Part shown: in pieces, positions 24,647 to 31,711 of the stretch
Layout of the letters: each line of letters begins with the position of its first letter
Numbering within the stretch: the first letter of the stretch is position 1
Assembly: GCA_963822295.1 (NCBI GenBank)
Contig: CAWGHD010000002.1
Span: 310,001 to 374,000, forward strand
Reading direction: 5' to 3'
Length of the DNA: 64,000 nt
Source of the DNA: VRUE01 sp963822295
GTDB taxonomy: Bacteria > Actinomycetota > Thermoleophilia > Solirubrobacterales > 70-9
Position numbers and translations under genes: made by a program
The notes under the pieces: generated by a model
Seen by the model: only the letters and a program-made list of their open reading frames with translations
The model's database searches: none
What the model was told of the DNA's origin: nothing

Positions 24647-26114
24647 ATGAGGCTTCCGTCTCAACCCGGCCGAGCGCGACGTGGGCGCGGCTGTCGCTGT
24701 TGCGGATCAGGACGAGGGTGAGCACGAAGCCGAGGAGGGCGATCGCGGCGCCGCCGAGGAAGGCCGCCTGGAAACCCTCGGTGAGCGCCTCGAGGCCCGG
24801 CGGCCCGGCGCCGGCGAGGTCGTCGGTGCGCGAGGTCGCCAGCGTCGAGAGGACCGCGAGGCCGAGCGCGCCGCCGATCTGCTGCGAGGTGTTGATCAGC
24901 CCGCTGGCGAGCCCCGCCTCGCTCTCCTCGACACCGGAGACCGCGGCGATCGTCGTCGTCACGAAGGCGAAGCCGAGCCCCGCCGCGGCGAGCAGCGAGG
25001 GCCCGAGGATGTCCGTCGTGAAGCTGCCGCCGACGGAGACCTGGCTGAACCAGGCCAGCCCGGCGAAGATGAAGAGCAGCCCCGCGGCGAGGACCGGCTT
25101 GTAGCCGACCTTGGTCACGAGCTGCGAGGCGATCCCCGCCGAGGTGATGATCACCAGCGAGAGCGGCAGGTAGGAGAGCCCGGCCTTGATCGCGCTGTAG
25201 CCCAGCACCTGCTGCATGTAGAGCGAGATGAAGAAGAACATCGAGAAGAGCGAGGCGCCGACCAGCAGGCCGACCACGTTGGCGCCGGTCAGCGTCCGCA
25301 GGCGGAAGATCGAGAAGGGCACCAGCGGCTTCGCGGCGCGCAGCTCGATCGCGACGAAGGCGCCCAGCAGCACCGCCGCGAGGGCGATCAGGCCGAGCGT
25401 CTGGCTCGACCCCCAGCCGGCGTCGGTGGCGTCGACCAGGGCGTAGACGAGGACCGAGAGGCCGGCGGTGACCGTCACCGCGCCCGCCACGTCGAAGGCG
25501 CGCGTCTCGGACTCGGCGCGGCTTTCGGCGATGAACCGCGGCGTCAGCGCGAAGACGGCGAGGGCGACCGGGACGTTGACCCAGAGCACCCACTCCCAGC
25601 CGAGGCCGTCGGTGAGAACGCCGCCGAGCAGGACGCCGGCGGCGCCGCCGGTGCCTGCGACCGCGCCCCAGACCCCGAGCGCCTTGTTGCGCTCGGCACC
25701 GTCGCTGAAGGTCGTGGTGACGATCGAGAGCGCCGCCGGCGAGATGATCGCGGCGCCCAGGCCCTGCGCTGCGCGGGCGGCGATCAGCTGTCCCTCGGTC
25801 GCGGCGAAGCCCGCCACGAGCGATGCCGCCGCGACGAGCAGCAGGCCGGCCATGAAGACGCGCCGCCGCCCGAGCAGGTCCGCCGTGCGGCCGCCGAGCA
25901 GCAGGAAGCCGCCGAAGGTCAGGACGTAGGCGTTGACCACCCACGGCAGGTTCGCCTGGGAGAAGTCGAGGGCCTCGCCGATCGAGGGCAGCGCGACGTT
26001 GACGATCGACGCGTCGAGGACGACGACGAACTGGGCGAAGCAGAGAAGGACGAGGGCGAGCCAGCGCTTCTCGCGAAACTCTCCGGACGCGGTCACGCTT
26101 TCTGAGTCAATCAA
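24645..26114 (-). CDS. MFS drug efflux transporter, DHA2 (14-TM) family
   Basis: 489 residues from TTG 26114, the usual DHA2 length. It has FVVVLDASIVNVALPSIGEALDFS in TM1, motif A GGRTADLLGRRRVFMAGLLL and motif C-like GAVAGTGGAAGVLLGGVLTD. About 14 hydrophobic segments can be counted. EmrB/QacA-type transporters export drugs or metabolites by proton antiport; the substrate is unknown. It sits 18 bp downstream of the response-regulator gene, so the two-component pair may control it, and 27 bp upstream of rrf2. Confidence 0.92.
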   Translation of the reverse strand: MIDSESVTASGEFREKRWLALVLLCFAQFVVVLDASIVNVALPSIGEALDFSQANLPWVVNAYVLTFGGFLLLGGRTADLLGRRRVFMAGLLLVAAASLVAGFAATEGQLIAARAAQGLGAAIISPAALSIVTTTFSDGAERNKALGVWGAVAGTGGAAGVLLGGVLTDGLGWEWVLWVNVPVALAVFALTPRFIAESRAESETRAFDVAGAVTVTAGLSVLVYALVDATDAGWGSSQTLGLIALAAVLLGAFVAIELRAAKPLVPFSIFRLRTLTGANVVGLLVGASLFSMFFFISLYMQQVLGYSAIKAGLSYLPLSLVIITSAGIASQLVTKVGYKPVLAAGLLFIFAGLAWFSQVSVGGSFTTDILGPSLLAAAGLGFAFVTTTIAAVSGVEESEAGLASGLINTSQQIGGALGLAVLSTLATSRTDDLAGAGPPGLEALTEGFQAAFLGGAAIALLGFVLTLVLIRNSDSRAHVALGRVETEAS

Positions 26115-26132
26115 ACCGCGCGGCTCGGCATC

Positions 26133-26768
26133 TCAGGCGTCGATCAGGCCGCGCCGGATCGCGTAGCGGACGAGCTCGACCCGGTCGCGCATGCCGAGCT
26201 TTCGCATCGCGTTCGCGCGGTGGTTCTCGACGGTCTTCTCGGAGAGGTGGAGGATCGCCGCGATCTCCCTCGTCGTGTTCGCCTCGGCGACGAGCTTGAC
26301 GATCTCCTCCTCGCGCGGCGTCAGCTCCTCCTCGCCGGTGGACGTGCCGCGGGCGAGCACGTCGCGGATCAGGGTCCGCTGCGCATCCGGGGTCAGGAAG
26401 GGCTCGCCGCGTTCGACGGCCCGGATCGCCGCCAGCAGGTCGGTGTCGGCCTGGGCCTTGAGCACATAGCCCGACGCCCCGGCCTTCAGCGCCTCAAAGA
26501 GGTAGCGCTCGTCGTCGTGCATCGAGAGGATCAGGACCGAGACCTCGGGAGCCTGCTGCTTGATCTCGCGGGTCGCCTGCAGCCCGGTCAGCTTCGGCAT
26601 CTTGACGTCGAGGATCGCCAGGTCGGGGCGCTCGCGGATCGCGAGGTCGCGCGCCTCTGCGCCGTCCGCCGCCTCGGCCACGACCTCGATGTCGGGCTGG
26701 CGCTCGAGCAGCAGCCGCAGGCCCGAGCGGACGATCCCGTGGTCGTCTGCGATCAGGACCCTCATCAC
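26133..26768 (-). CDS. NarL/FixJ-type response regulator
   Basis: 211 residues. Receiver domain (2-120) with acidic pocket DDH (8-10), phosphoacceptor D54 in LAILDVKMPKL, and the conserved Lys in VLKAQAD. The C-terminal LuxR helix-turn-helix (about 148-205) reads LTPREEEIVKLVAEANTTREIAAILHLSEKTVENHRANAMRKLGM. It overlaps the histidine kinase gene by 4 nt (ATGA), making them a cotranscribed, translationally coupled pair. Targets are unknown; the adjacent MFS exporter and the divergent htpX are candidates. Confidence 0.94.
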   Translation of the reverse strand: MMRVLIADDHGIVRSGLRLLLERQPDIEVVAEAADGAEARDLAIRERPDLAILDVKMPKLTGLQATREIKQQAPEVSVLILSMHDDERYLFEALKAGASGYVLKAQADTDLLAAIRAVERGEPFLTPDAQRTLIRDVLARGTSTGEEELTPREEEIVKLVAEANTTREIAAILHLSEKTVENHRANAMRKLGMRDRVELVRYAIRRGLIDA

Positions 26769-27658
26769 CGCCGCCGCTCAATAGCTTCCGCGTCCGGGGG
26801 CGGCGGGTCGACCTTCAGCGTGACCTTCGTTCCATGGCCGGGACGGGACTCGATCGTCAGGTCGGCGCCGACCAGGAGCGCTCGCTCGCGCATCCCGGCG
26901 ATGCCCAGCCCACGCTCGGACTCGTCGAAGGCGAAGCCCCGGCCGTCGTCGGAAACGTCGAGCACGACGCCCTGCTCCGAGCGCGTCAGGCCGACCTCGA
27001 TCCGCCCTGCGCCCGAATGACGGGCCGCGTTGGAGAGCGCCTCCTGGGCGACGCGGTAGACGACCAGCTGCACCTCGGCCCCGAGGTCGGAGAAGTCGCC
27101 CTCCTCGAGCAGCTCGGCGGCGATCCCGGAGCGGGAGAGCTGCTCGACCTGGCCGGCGATCGCGGCGACGAGGCCGAGGTCGTCGAGCGCGGTCGGCCGC
27201 AGCTGGCGGGCGAGCGAGAGGAGCTCCCGCATCGCCTGGTTGGCGAGCTGCTTGGTCGCTGCGAGCTCCGGCTCGAGCTCGGGTGGGGCGGCCTCCCGCA
27301 CCGCCTCCAAGCGGAGCAGCAGGCCGGTGAGGGACTGGTTGACCTCGTCGTGGAGGTCGCGGGCGAGGCGGGCCCGCTCCTCCTCCTGGGCGCGCAGGGC
27401 GGCGGATCCCGCCCGTTTCCTTTCCGCCTCGAGGCGCCGCATCATGCGCAGGAAGGCGAGCTCGAGCCGCTCGACCTCCTCGGTCTCGGCGACGCCGTCG
27501 ATCGAGCGCGGCAGGCTCGAGCCCGGCCTGCTCAGGTCGACCTTCTCCATGTCCTCGATCAGCCTCTCGAGCGGTCGGTAGCGGCGGCGCTGCATCAGCA
27601 GGCCCGCGGCCAGGCCGGCGGCGATGCCGATCAGCACGACGATCGCCGCGGCGGTCAC
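26765..27658 (-). CDS. Sensor histidine kinase, NarX/DegS-like (HisKA_3)
   Basis: 297 residues from GTG 27658. One N-terminal TM helix (IVVLIGIAAGLAAGLLMQ) is followed by a HAMP-like linker, then HisKA_3 with H103 in RARLARDLHDEVNQSLTGLLLRLE and HATPase_c (about 195-285) with DDGRGFAFDESERGLGIAGMRERALLVGA and PGHGTKVTLKV. There is no large extracellular sensor, so the stimulus is probably intramembrane. It pairs with the response regulator and is divergent from htpX, a membrane-stress protease, which suggests but does not prove an envelope-stress circuit. Confidence 0.92.
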   Translation of the reverse strand: MTAAAIVVLIGIAAGLAAGLLMQRRRYRPLERLIEDMEKVDLSRPGSSLPRSIDGVAETEEVERLELAFLRMMRRLEAERKRAGSAALRAQEEERARLARDLHDEVNQSLTGLLLRLEAVREAAPPELEPELAATKQLANQAMRELLSLARQLRPTALDDLGLVAAIAGQVEQLSRSGIAAELLEEGDFSDLGAEVQLVVYRVAQEALSNAARHSGAGRIEVGLTRSEQGVVLDVSDDGRGFAFDESERGLGIAGMRERALLVGADLTIESRPGHGTKVTLKVDPPPPDAEAIERRR

Positions 27659-27709
27659 TCTTTATTCCCCGGTCGCACCTGCCTGAGCTTAGGGGTCGCA
27701 TATCGGCGA

Positions 27710-27727
27710 ATAGGGGTTGGTCCCTAT
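27710..27727. promoter_or_regulatory. ATAGGG-N6-CCCTAT dyad between histidine kinase and htpX
   Basis: A perfect 6-6-6 inverted repeat in the 133-bp divergent intergenic region, 65 bp upstream of htpX and 52 bp upstream of the kinase gene. It is a candidate operator for either gene. Its middle, GGGGTTGGTCCC (27713-27724), recurs as the reverse complement at 52248-52259 upstream of the Flp-type pilin. Confidence 0.45.
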
Positions 27728-27791
27728 GGCCAGAACCTCTCCCTGGCGGAATAATTTCCCCACGGCAATCCACCCAAGGAGCTGAGACGCG

Positions 27792-28649
27792 ATGACGACC
27801 ACGAAGCAATCCACCTGGGGCGCGACCCTTCGCACCACGATCCTGATGGCGTCCCTGGGCGGGCTCCTGGTCCTGATCGGTGCCCTGATCGGCGGTCCCA
27901 GCACCGCCGGCCTGTTCCTCATCATCGCCCTGCTGATCAACCTGGGCTCCTACTTCTTCAGCGACAAAATCGCGCTGAAAATGAGCGGCGCGAAGCCGAT
28001 CGAGGAGTCCGAGGCGCCGCGGCTCTACCAGATCGTCCGCGAACTGACGACGCGCGCGGGCCTGCCGATGCCGCGCCTCTACATGATCCCCCAGGACCAG
28101 CCGAACGCCTTCGCCACCGGCCGCAACCCGAAGCACTCGGCGGTCGCCGTCACCCGCGGGATCACCAAACTCCTCTCCGAGGACGAGTTGCGCGGAGTGA
28201 TCGCGCACGAGCTCGCCCACATCAGGAACCGCGACATCCTGATCCAGTCGGTCGCCTCGGCGATCGGCGCCGCGATCACCTATCTCGCCTACATGTTCAT
28301 GTGGTTCGGCAGCGACAGCAACTCGCCGCTGAGCCTGGTCGCCTCGCTGGCGATGGTCCTGCTGGCGCCGATCGCGGCGACGATCATCCAGCTCTCGATC
28401 TCGCGCCAGCGCGAGTACGCCGCCGACGCCGTCGGCGCCGAGATCTGCAACAACCCCGAGTCCCTGGCGAGCGCGCTGCTGCGCCTCGAGCAGGGGGCGG
28501 AAGCGATGCCGATGGAAGTCAACCAGGCGGCCGAGCCGCTCTACATCGTCAGGCCCTTCAAGGGCGGCGGCATCGCCGGCCTCTTCTCGACCCACCCGCC
28601 GATCGAGGAGCGGGTCAAAAGGCTGCGCCAGATGCGTCCTAGTCTTTAG
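27792..28649 (+). CDS. htpX: HtpX family membrane zinc metalloprotease
   Basis: 285 residues from ATG 27792 with AAGGAG 12 nt upstream. Two N-terminal helices (ILMASLGGLLVLIGALIGG, GLFLIIALLINLGSYFFSD) precede the M48 domain. The zinc motif HELAH lies in LRGVIAHELAHIRNRD and the third ligand Glu is in SRQREYAADAVGAE. A second helix pair (YLAYMFMWF, VASLAMVLLAPIAATII) lies between, the usual HtpX layout. It degrades damaged membrane proteins. The 3' end overlaps the convergent 2TM gene by 11 bp. Confidence 0.95.
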   Translation: MTTTKQSTWGATLRTTILMASLGGLLVLIGALIGGPSTAGLFLIIALLINLGSYFFSDKIALKMSGAKPIEESEAPRLYQIVRELTTRAGLPMPRLYMIPQDQPNAFATGRNPKHSAVAVTRGITKLLSEDELRGVIAHELAHIRNRDILIQSVASAIGAAITYLAYMFMWFGSDSNSPLSLVASLAMVLLAPIAATIIQLSISRQREYAADAVGAEICNNPESLASALLRLEQGAEAMPMEVNQAAEPLYIVRPFKGGGIAGLFSTHPPIEERVKRLRQMRPSL

Positions 28650-28938
28650 CCCGCAGGCGGTCCATCTCGCGGGCGATCTTGTCCTCTGGGGTCGGGCCCC
28701 GGCCGTACACGTTGTAGGCGTGTGCGGCCAGCCCGATTCCCCAGCCGCCGATCACCCAGACCGGCCAGAACGGGCCGCCGGTCAGCGCCCAGATCGCGAC
28801 CAGCATGATGTTCACGACGACGTAGAAGATGGCGTGGACGCCGAGGTCGTGCTTCTTCTCGACCTCGACTTCGGCCAGCTTGCGCAGCTCCCGCTCTGAA
28901 TCAGGGGCTCCCTCCACGGATTCCTTTGTACCACGCAT
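28639..28938 (-). CDS. 2TM domain protein
   Basis: 99 residues. A polar N-terminus ends in a short coiled coil (SERELRKLAEVEVEKKHDLGVHA) followed by two helices, IFYVVVNIMLVAIWALTG and FWPVWVIGGWGIGLAAHAYNVYG, then a charged tail. This is the 2TM domain (PF13239) pattern, including FxxHxxxYxxVN and the W-P-x-x-x-W-G-I-G-L-x-x-H motif, found alone or fused to histidine kinases. Function unknown. It ends convergently within the htpX 3' end. Confidence 0.8.
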   Translation of the reverse strand: MRGTKESVEGAPDSERELRKLAEVEVEKKHDLGVHAIFYVVVNIMLVAIWALTGGPFWPVWVIGGWGIGLAAHAYNVYGRGPTPEDKIAREMDRLRAKD

Positions 28939-28985
28939 CTGCCCTGTTCAACCGGCGGCATCGGTGAGACACTGAACATTGCGTC

Positions 28986-29837
28986 ATGCCTGACTCCGAG
29001 CCCGCCAAGTCCTCCCGCTCAGCGCTGACGCGCAGGCGCCTCCTGTCGGAGGCGGGCGCGGTCGGGGTGGCGGGTGCGGCCACGGTCTGGCTCGGCAACC
29101 TCGGCAAGGGGCCGTTCTCCGGCATCGCCACCGCCGCTGAGGTCGAGAGCGAGGCGCTGCGCCGCTCCAGCTACATGGAGCTCTCGTCACCGAGCTTCAC
29201 GGCGCTGGTCGACGGGACCGGGCACCAGCTCGAGCTGATCGGCGTCGAGGACCTGCCCGTCGCCGCCTCGGTCCCCGCTCTGCGGGAGAGCGAGGACGCC
29301 TTCTCGCTGCGCTTCCGGGGCGACGGCGCCAACGCCTTCGAACAGGGAACCCATGAGCTCCGGCACGAGAGGCTCGGCGACTTCTCCCTCTTCCTGGCGC
29401 CGATCGAGCGGCGAACCGGCACCCAGGACTACGAGGCGGTCATCGATCGCACGATCGTGCTGCCCGGCAGCGGCGGCGACGGCGCCCCGCGGCCCGTCGA
29501 CCCCGGCGAGCGGGGCTCGGAGTCCCCGCGGCGGGAAGTCGGCCCCGCACGGGCCGCTCCGAGGCTGCGGCACGCGAAGCTGCGGCGCGCCCCCTCGGGA
29601 CGCAGGCTGCTTGCCGAGATAACGCTCGGCGGCGGCGCGGTCGAGCTCGTGCGGGCCACGCTCATGCGCCGCGGACACCCGGTCGGGACGGCGTCCGCGC
29701 GCCCCAACCGGGGACGCGCCCGGCTTGGCTTCGCGACGCGGGTGCCCCCACGGGGCGCGGCCTACGTGCTGCAGCTCACGGTGGTCGACGCCGAGGGGAA
29801 GGCCACTCGCCTCCACCGGCGCCTGCGGATCGACTGA
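28986..29837 (+). CDS. Tat-exported DUF6916 protein
   Basis: 283 residues. The N-terminus has a twin-arginine signal: SALTRRRLLSEAGAVGVAGAATVW. A DUF6916-like domain follows (about 60-155), reading SPSFTALVDGTGHQLEL ... FSLRFRGDG ... FEQGTHELRHERLGDFSLFLAPIERRTGTQDYEAVIDR. The last 110 residues form a second beta-rich domain. DUF6916 proteins occur beside phage-tail-collar (Mdp-like) proteins, as here; function is unknown. A second DUF6916 gene follows within 15 bp. Confidence 0.75.
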   Translation: MPDSEPAKSSRSALTRRRLLSEAGAVGVAGAATVWLGNLGKGPFSGIATAAEVESEALRRSSYMELSSPSFTALVDGTGHQLELIGVEDLPVAASVPALRESEDAFSLRFRGDGANAFEQGTHELRHERLGDFSLFLAPIERRTGTQDYEAVIDRTIVLPGSGGDGAPRPVDPGERGSESPRREVGPARAAPRLRHAKLRRAPSGRRLLAEITLGGGAVELVRATLMRRGHPVGTASARPNRGRARLGFATRVPPRGAAYVLQLTVVDAEGKATRLHRRLRID

Positions 29838-29851
29838 CCGGGAGGTCGCCG

Positions 29852-30145
29852 ACGTCCGCTGAGCTGACCCTGCAGAGCTTTGCCCCGCTGGTCGGCGAGA
29901 CGTTCCAGGTCGACCTGGCCGAGGCCGGAACGCTGGAGCTCGAGCTGAGCGAGGCGGCCGAGGGGGTGGCGGGGCCCGGATCCGAGCGGGATCCCTTCAG
30001 GCTCCTCTTCCGCGGCCCCGGCGAGCCCGTCCTTTCCCAGCACACCCACCGGCTCGGGCATCCTGCCCTCGGAGTGCTCGAGATCTTCCTCGTCCCGGTC
30101 GGTCGCGACGCGCAGGGCACGAGCTACGAAGCGATCTTCGCCTGA
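29852..30145 (+). CDS. Single-domain DUF6916 protein, probable ACG start
   Basis: 97 residues covering a whole DUF6916 domain: ELTLQSFAPLVGETFQVDL, DPFRLLFRGPGEPVLSQHTHRLGHPALGVLEIFLVPVGRD and TSYEAIFA. No ATG, GTG or TTG lies upstream in frame, but GGGAGG (29840-29845) sits 6 nt before an ACG at 29852, where related proteins begin. Either ACG is the start or an ATG has been mutated or misread. It has no signal peptide, unlike the preceding paralog. It is convergent with the tail-collar genes. Confidence 0.65.
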   Translation, partial: TSAELTLQSFAPLVGETFQVDLAEAGTLELELSEAAEGVAGPGSERDPFRLLFRGPGEPVLSQHTHRLGHPALGVLEIFLVPVGRDAQGTSYEAIFA

Positions 30146-30161
30146 CTCGGCGCCGGCCTGC

Positions 30162-30689
30162 TCAGGGACGTTGCGGGAATACGCCCTGCAGCGCGATGCA
30201 GTAATTGAGGACGAGCCCCGGCGGCAGGTTGTTGTGGGGGAAGTCTGCGCCTGTGATCGATGCCGCCTGAGGATCGAGCGGAACCAGATTCGCGCTCGTG
30301 TTGGACTGGTAGGCGAACCCGGGGGTGGAGCGCGCCAGGGCGCGATTCGAGGCAGGCGCCTGCTGCGCCGCCGGTTCGGAGGTTCCCCGCGCCTGGTGGT
30401 TATGCGACGGGATCTCGGAGATCAGCAGGGTCGAGGTCCGTGAACCTCCCGTCTGGCCCAGGTCGTAGCTGCTGAGGCCGGGGCCCTGACCCTCCTGGAT
30501 CGCCGCCTGGCCCTGCAGGTTCGGCAGGCCGAAGGTCGACTTGCCGTCGCCGCCGAAGGTCGTCCCGAGCAGCGAGAAGAGAGCGGTGTTCTGGGAGATG
30601 GGCAGCAGCTGGCCGTCGCAGAACGCCCAGCCTTTCGGCGGGAAGTTGAACCCGAAGGCGCGGATCTCGGCTACGAACGGCTCGCTCAT
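30162..30689 (-). CDS. Phage tail-collar domain protein (Mdp-like), copy 3
   Basis: 175 residues. The N-terminal collar domain (PF07484) is complete: EIRAFGFNFPPKGWAFCDGQLLPISQNTALFSLLGTTFGGDGKSTFGLPNLQGQ. A variable middle with SEIPSHNHQA and a C-terminal LNYCIALQGVFP follow. This is the microcystin-dependent-protein (MdpB) class, found in many bacteria outside prophages and of unknown role, possibly surface fibre or carbohydrate binding. It overlaps copy 2 by 4 nt. No other phage genes are nearby. Confidence 0.9.
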   Translation of the reverse strand: MSEPFVAEIRAFGFNFPPKGWAFCDGQLLPISQNTALFSLLGTTFGGDGKSTFGLPNLQGQAAIQEGQGPGLSSYDLGQTGGSRTSTLLISEIPSHNHQARGTSEPAAQQAPASNRALARSTPGFAYQSNTSANLVPLDPQAASITGADFPHNNLPPGLVLNYCIALQGVFPQRP

Positions 30690-31201
30690 GTGGGGGAGGG
30701 AAAGGTGCCGAACAGGGAGAGGATGTAGTTGATCGTGAGGTGGGGCATCAGGTTGTCATGGGGCTGGGAGCCGCCCGCGGGCGCAACCATCGTCGCGGCC
30801 ATTGGCAGGGCCGGGTTTTCTTTGAGGAACAGGGTCACGGCCGGGGGGGAGCCGAGCACGTTGGCCTGAGGATTGGCGCTCGTTCCGCCCGCCGTCGAGG
30901 CAAGCATCAGGTGCGTGTGGACCGGGATCTGCTGGGCCGTCAGCGTCACCTGCTCGACACCGCCGGTCTCGCCGAGGGTGTATCCCCCCAGCCCGGGTCC
31001 CTGGCCCTGGTGGACGGGGACCCTCCCCTGCAGGTCGGGGAGGGCGAAGGTCGTCTCCCCGTCGCCGCCGTAGGTGGTGCCGATCAGGTTGAAGAGCGCT
31101 TCGTTCTCGGAGATCGGCAGCATTCCGCCCTGGCAGAGAGCCCACCCCAGGGGGGCGAAGTTCCCTCCCCACAGCCGTATCTCACCGATGTACGGTTCCA
31201 T
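30686..31201 (-). CDS. Phage tail-collar domain protein (Mdp-like), copy 2
   Basis: 171 residues from ATG 31201, whose A is shared with the preceding TGA; a frame extension further upstream is out of family. It contains EIRLWGGNFAPLGWALCQGGMLPISENEALFNLIGTTYGGDGETTFALPDLQGRVPVHQG, then QIPVHTHLML and INYILSLFGTFP. It is clearly paralogous to copies 1 and 3 (same C-G-G/GDG landmarks) yet well diverged, so the triplication is old. Overlapping starts and stops point to coupled translation and equal dosage. Confidence 0.9.
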   Translation of the reverse strand: MEPYIGEIRLWGGNFAPLGWALCQGGMLPISENEALFNLIGTTYGGDGETTFALPDLQGRVPVHQGQGPGLGGYTLGETGGVEQVTLTAQQIPVHTHLMLASTAGGTSANPQANVLGSPPAVTLFLKENPALPMAATMVAPAGGSQPHDNLMPHLTINYILSLFGTFPSPT

Positions 31202-31698
31202 CAGTTGGGGCTCGGGAACACGCCGATGAGGGCGATGCACCAGCTGAGGGTGAGCAGGGGACCGCGGTTCTCATGCGGCTGGCTTCCGCCGACCGGGGCC
31301 AGCGTCTCGGAGTGGATCGGGGTCAGGTCGCTGGCCGCCCGGTAGGCGTTGTCGACCGAGGCGAGGATCGACGGGGCGGGCTGGTTGCCGGTCGTCGAGG
31401 AGGCGAGGATCGAGTGGTTGTGCTGGGGGATCTCCGAGAGGACGAGGGTATGGGCCTCCTCCCCGAATCGTTCCCCCTGGGTCCCCCCGGGGGAGTCCCT
31501 GTGGATCGGGACGCGGCCGCGCAGGTCGGGCAGCGCGAAGTTCGTCCGGCCGTCCCCGCCGTACATGGTCCCCAGCAGGGAGAAGAGCGCCTGATTCTGG
31601 TTGATCGGCAGCAGCTGCCCGTTGCATAGGGCCCATCCCTTCGGCGCAAAGACGAAGCTCATCAGTTTGAGCTCACCGAGGAACGGGCTATCGGCCAT
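31201..31698 (-). CDS. Phage tail-collar domain protein (Mdp-like), copy 1
   Basis: 165 residues: ELKLMSFVFAPKGWALCNGQLLPINQNQALFSLLGTMYGGDGRTNFALPDLRGRVPIH, SEIPQHNHSILAS and LSWCIALIGVFPSPN. It lies 13 bp downstream of the giant surface-protein gene in the same direction, so all four form one transcript. Collar-domain proteins trimerise in phage tails; three adjacent non-identical paralogs could form a heterotrimer, which is inference. Confidence 0.9.
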   Translation of the reverse strand: MADSPFLGELKLMSFVFAPKGWALCNGQLLPINQNQALFSLLGTMYGGDGRTNFALPDLRGRVPIHRDSPGGTQGERFGEEAHTLVLSEIPQHNHSILASSTTGNQPAPSILASVDNAYRAASDLTPIHSETLAPVGGSQPHENRGPLLTLSWCIALIGVFPSPN

Positions 31699-31711
31699 CG
31701 CTCATCTCACT

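Noticed and set aside
24681..26105. 474-codon plus-strand frame antisense to the MFS gene
   Set aside because: Its translation is dominated by Arg, Glu and Gly with no hydrophobic or domain pattern; the minus strand gives a perfect 14-helix transporter.
30162..31698. Prophage remnant
   Set aside because: Collar-domain proteins alone are not enough; no capsid, terminase, tail tube, lysis or integrase genes adjoin them, and the genes are tightly coupled to a host-type surface protein.
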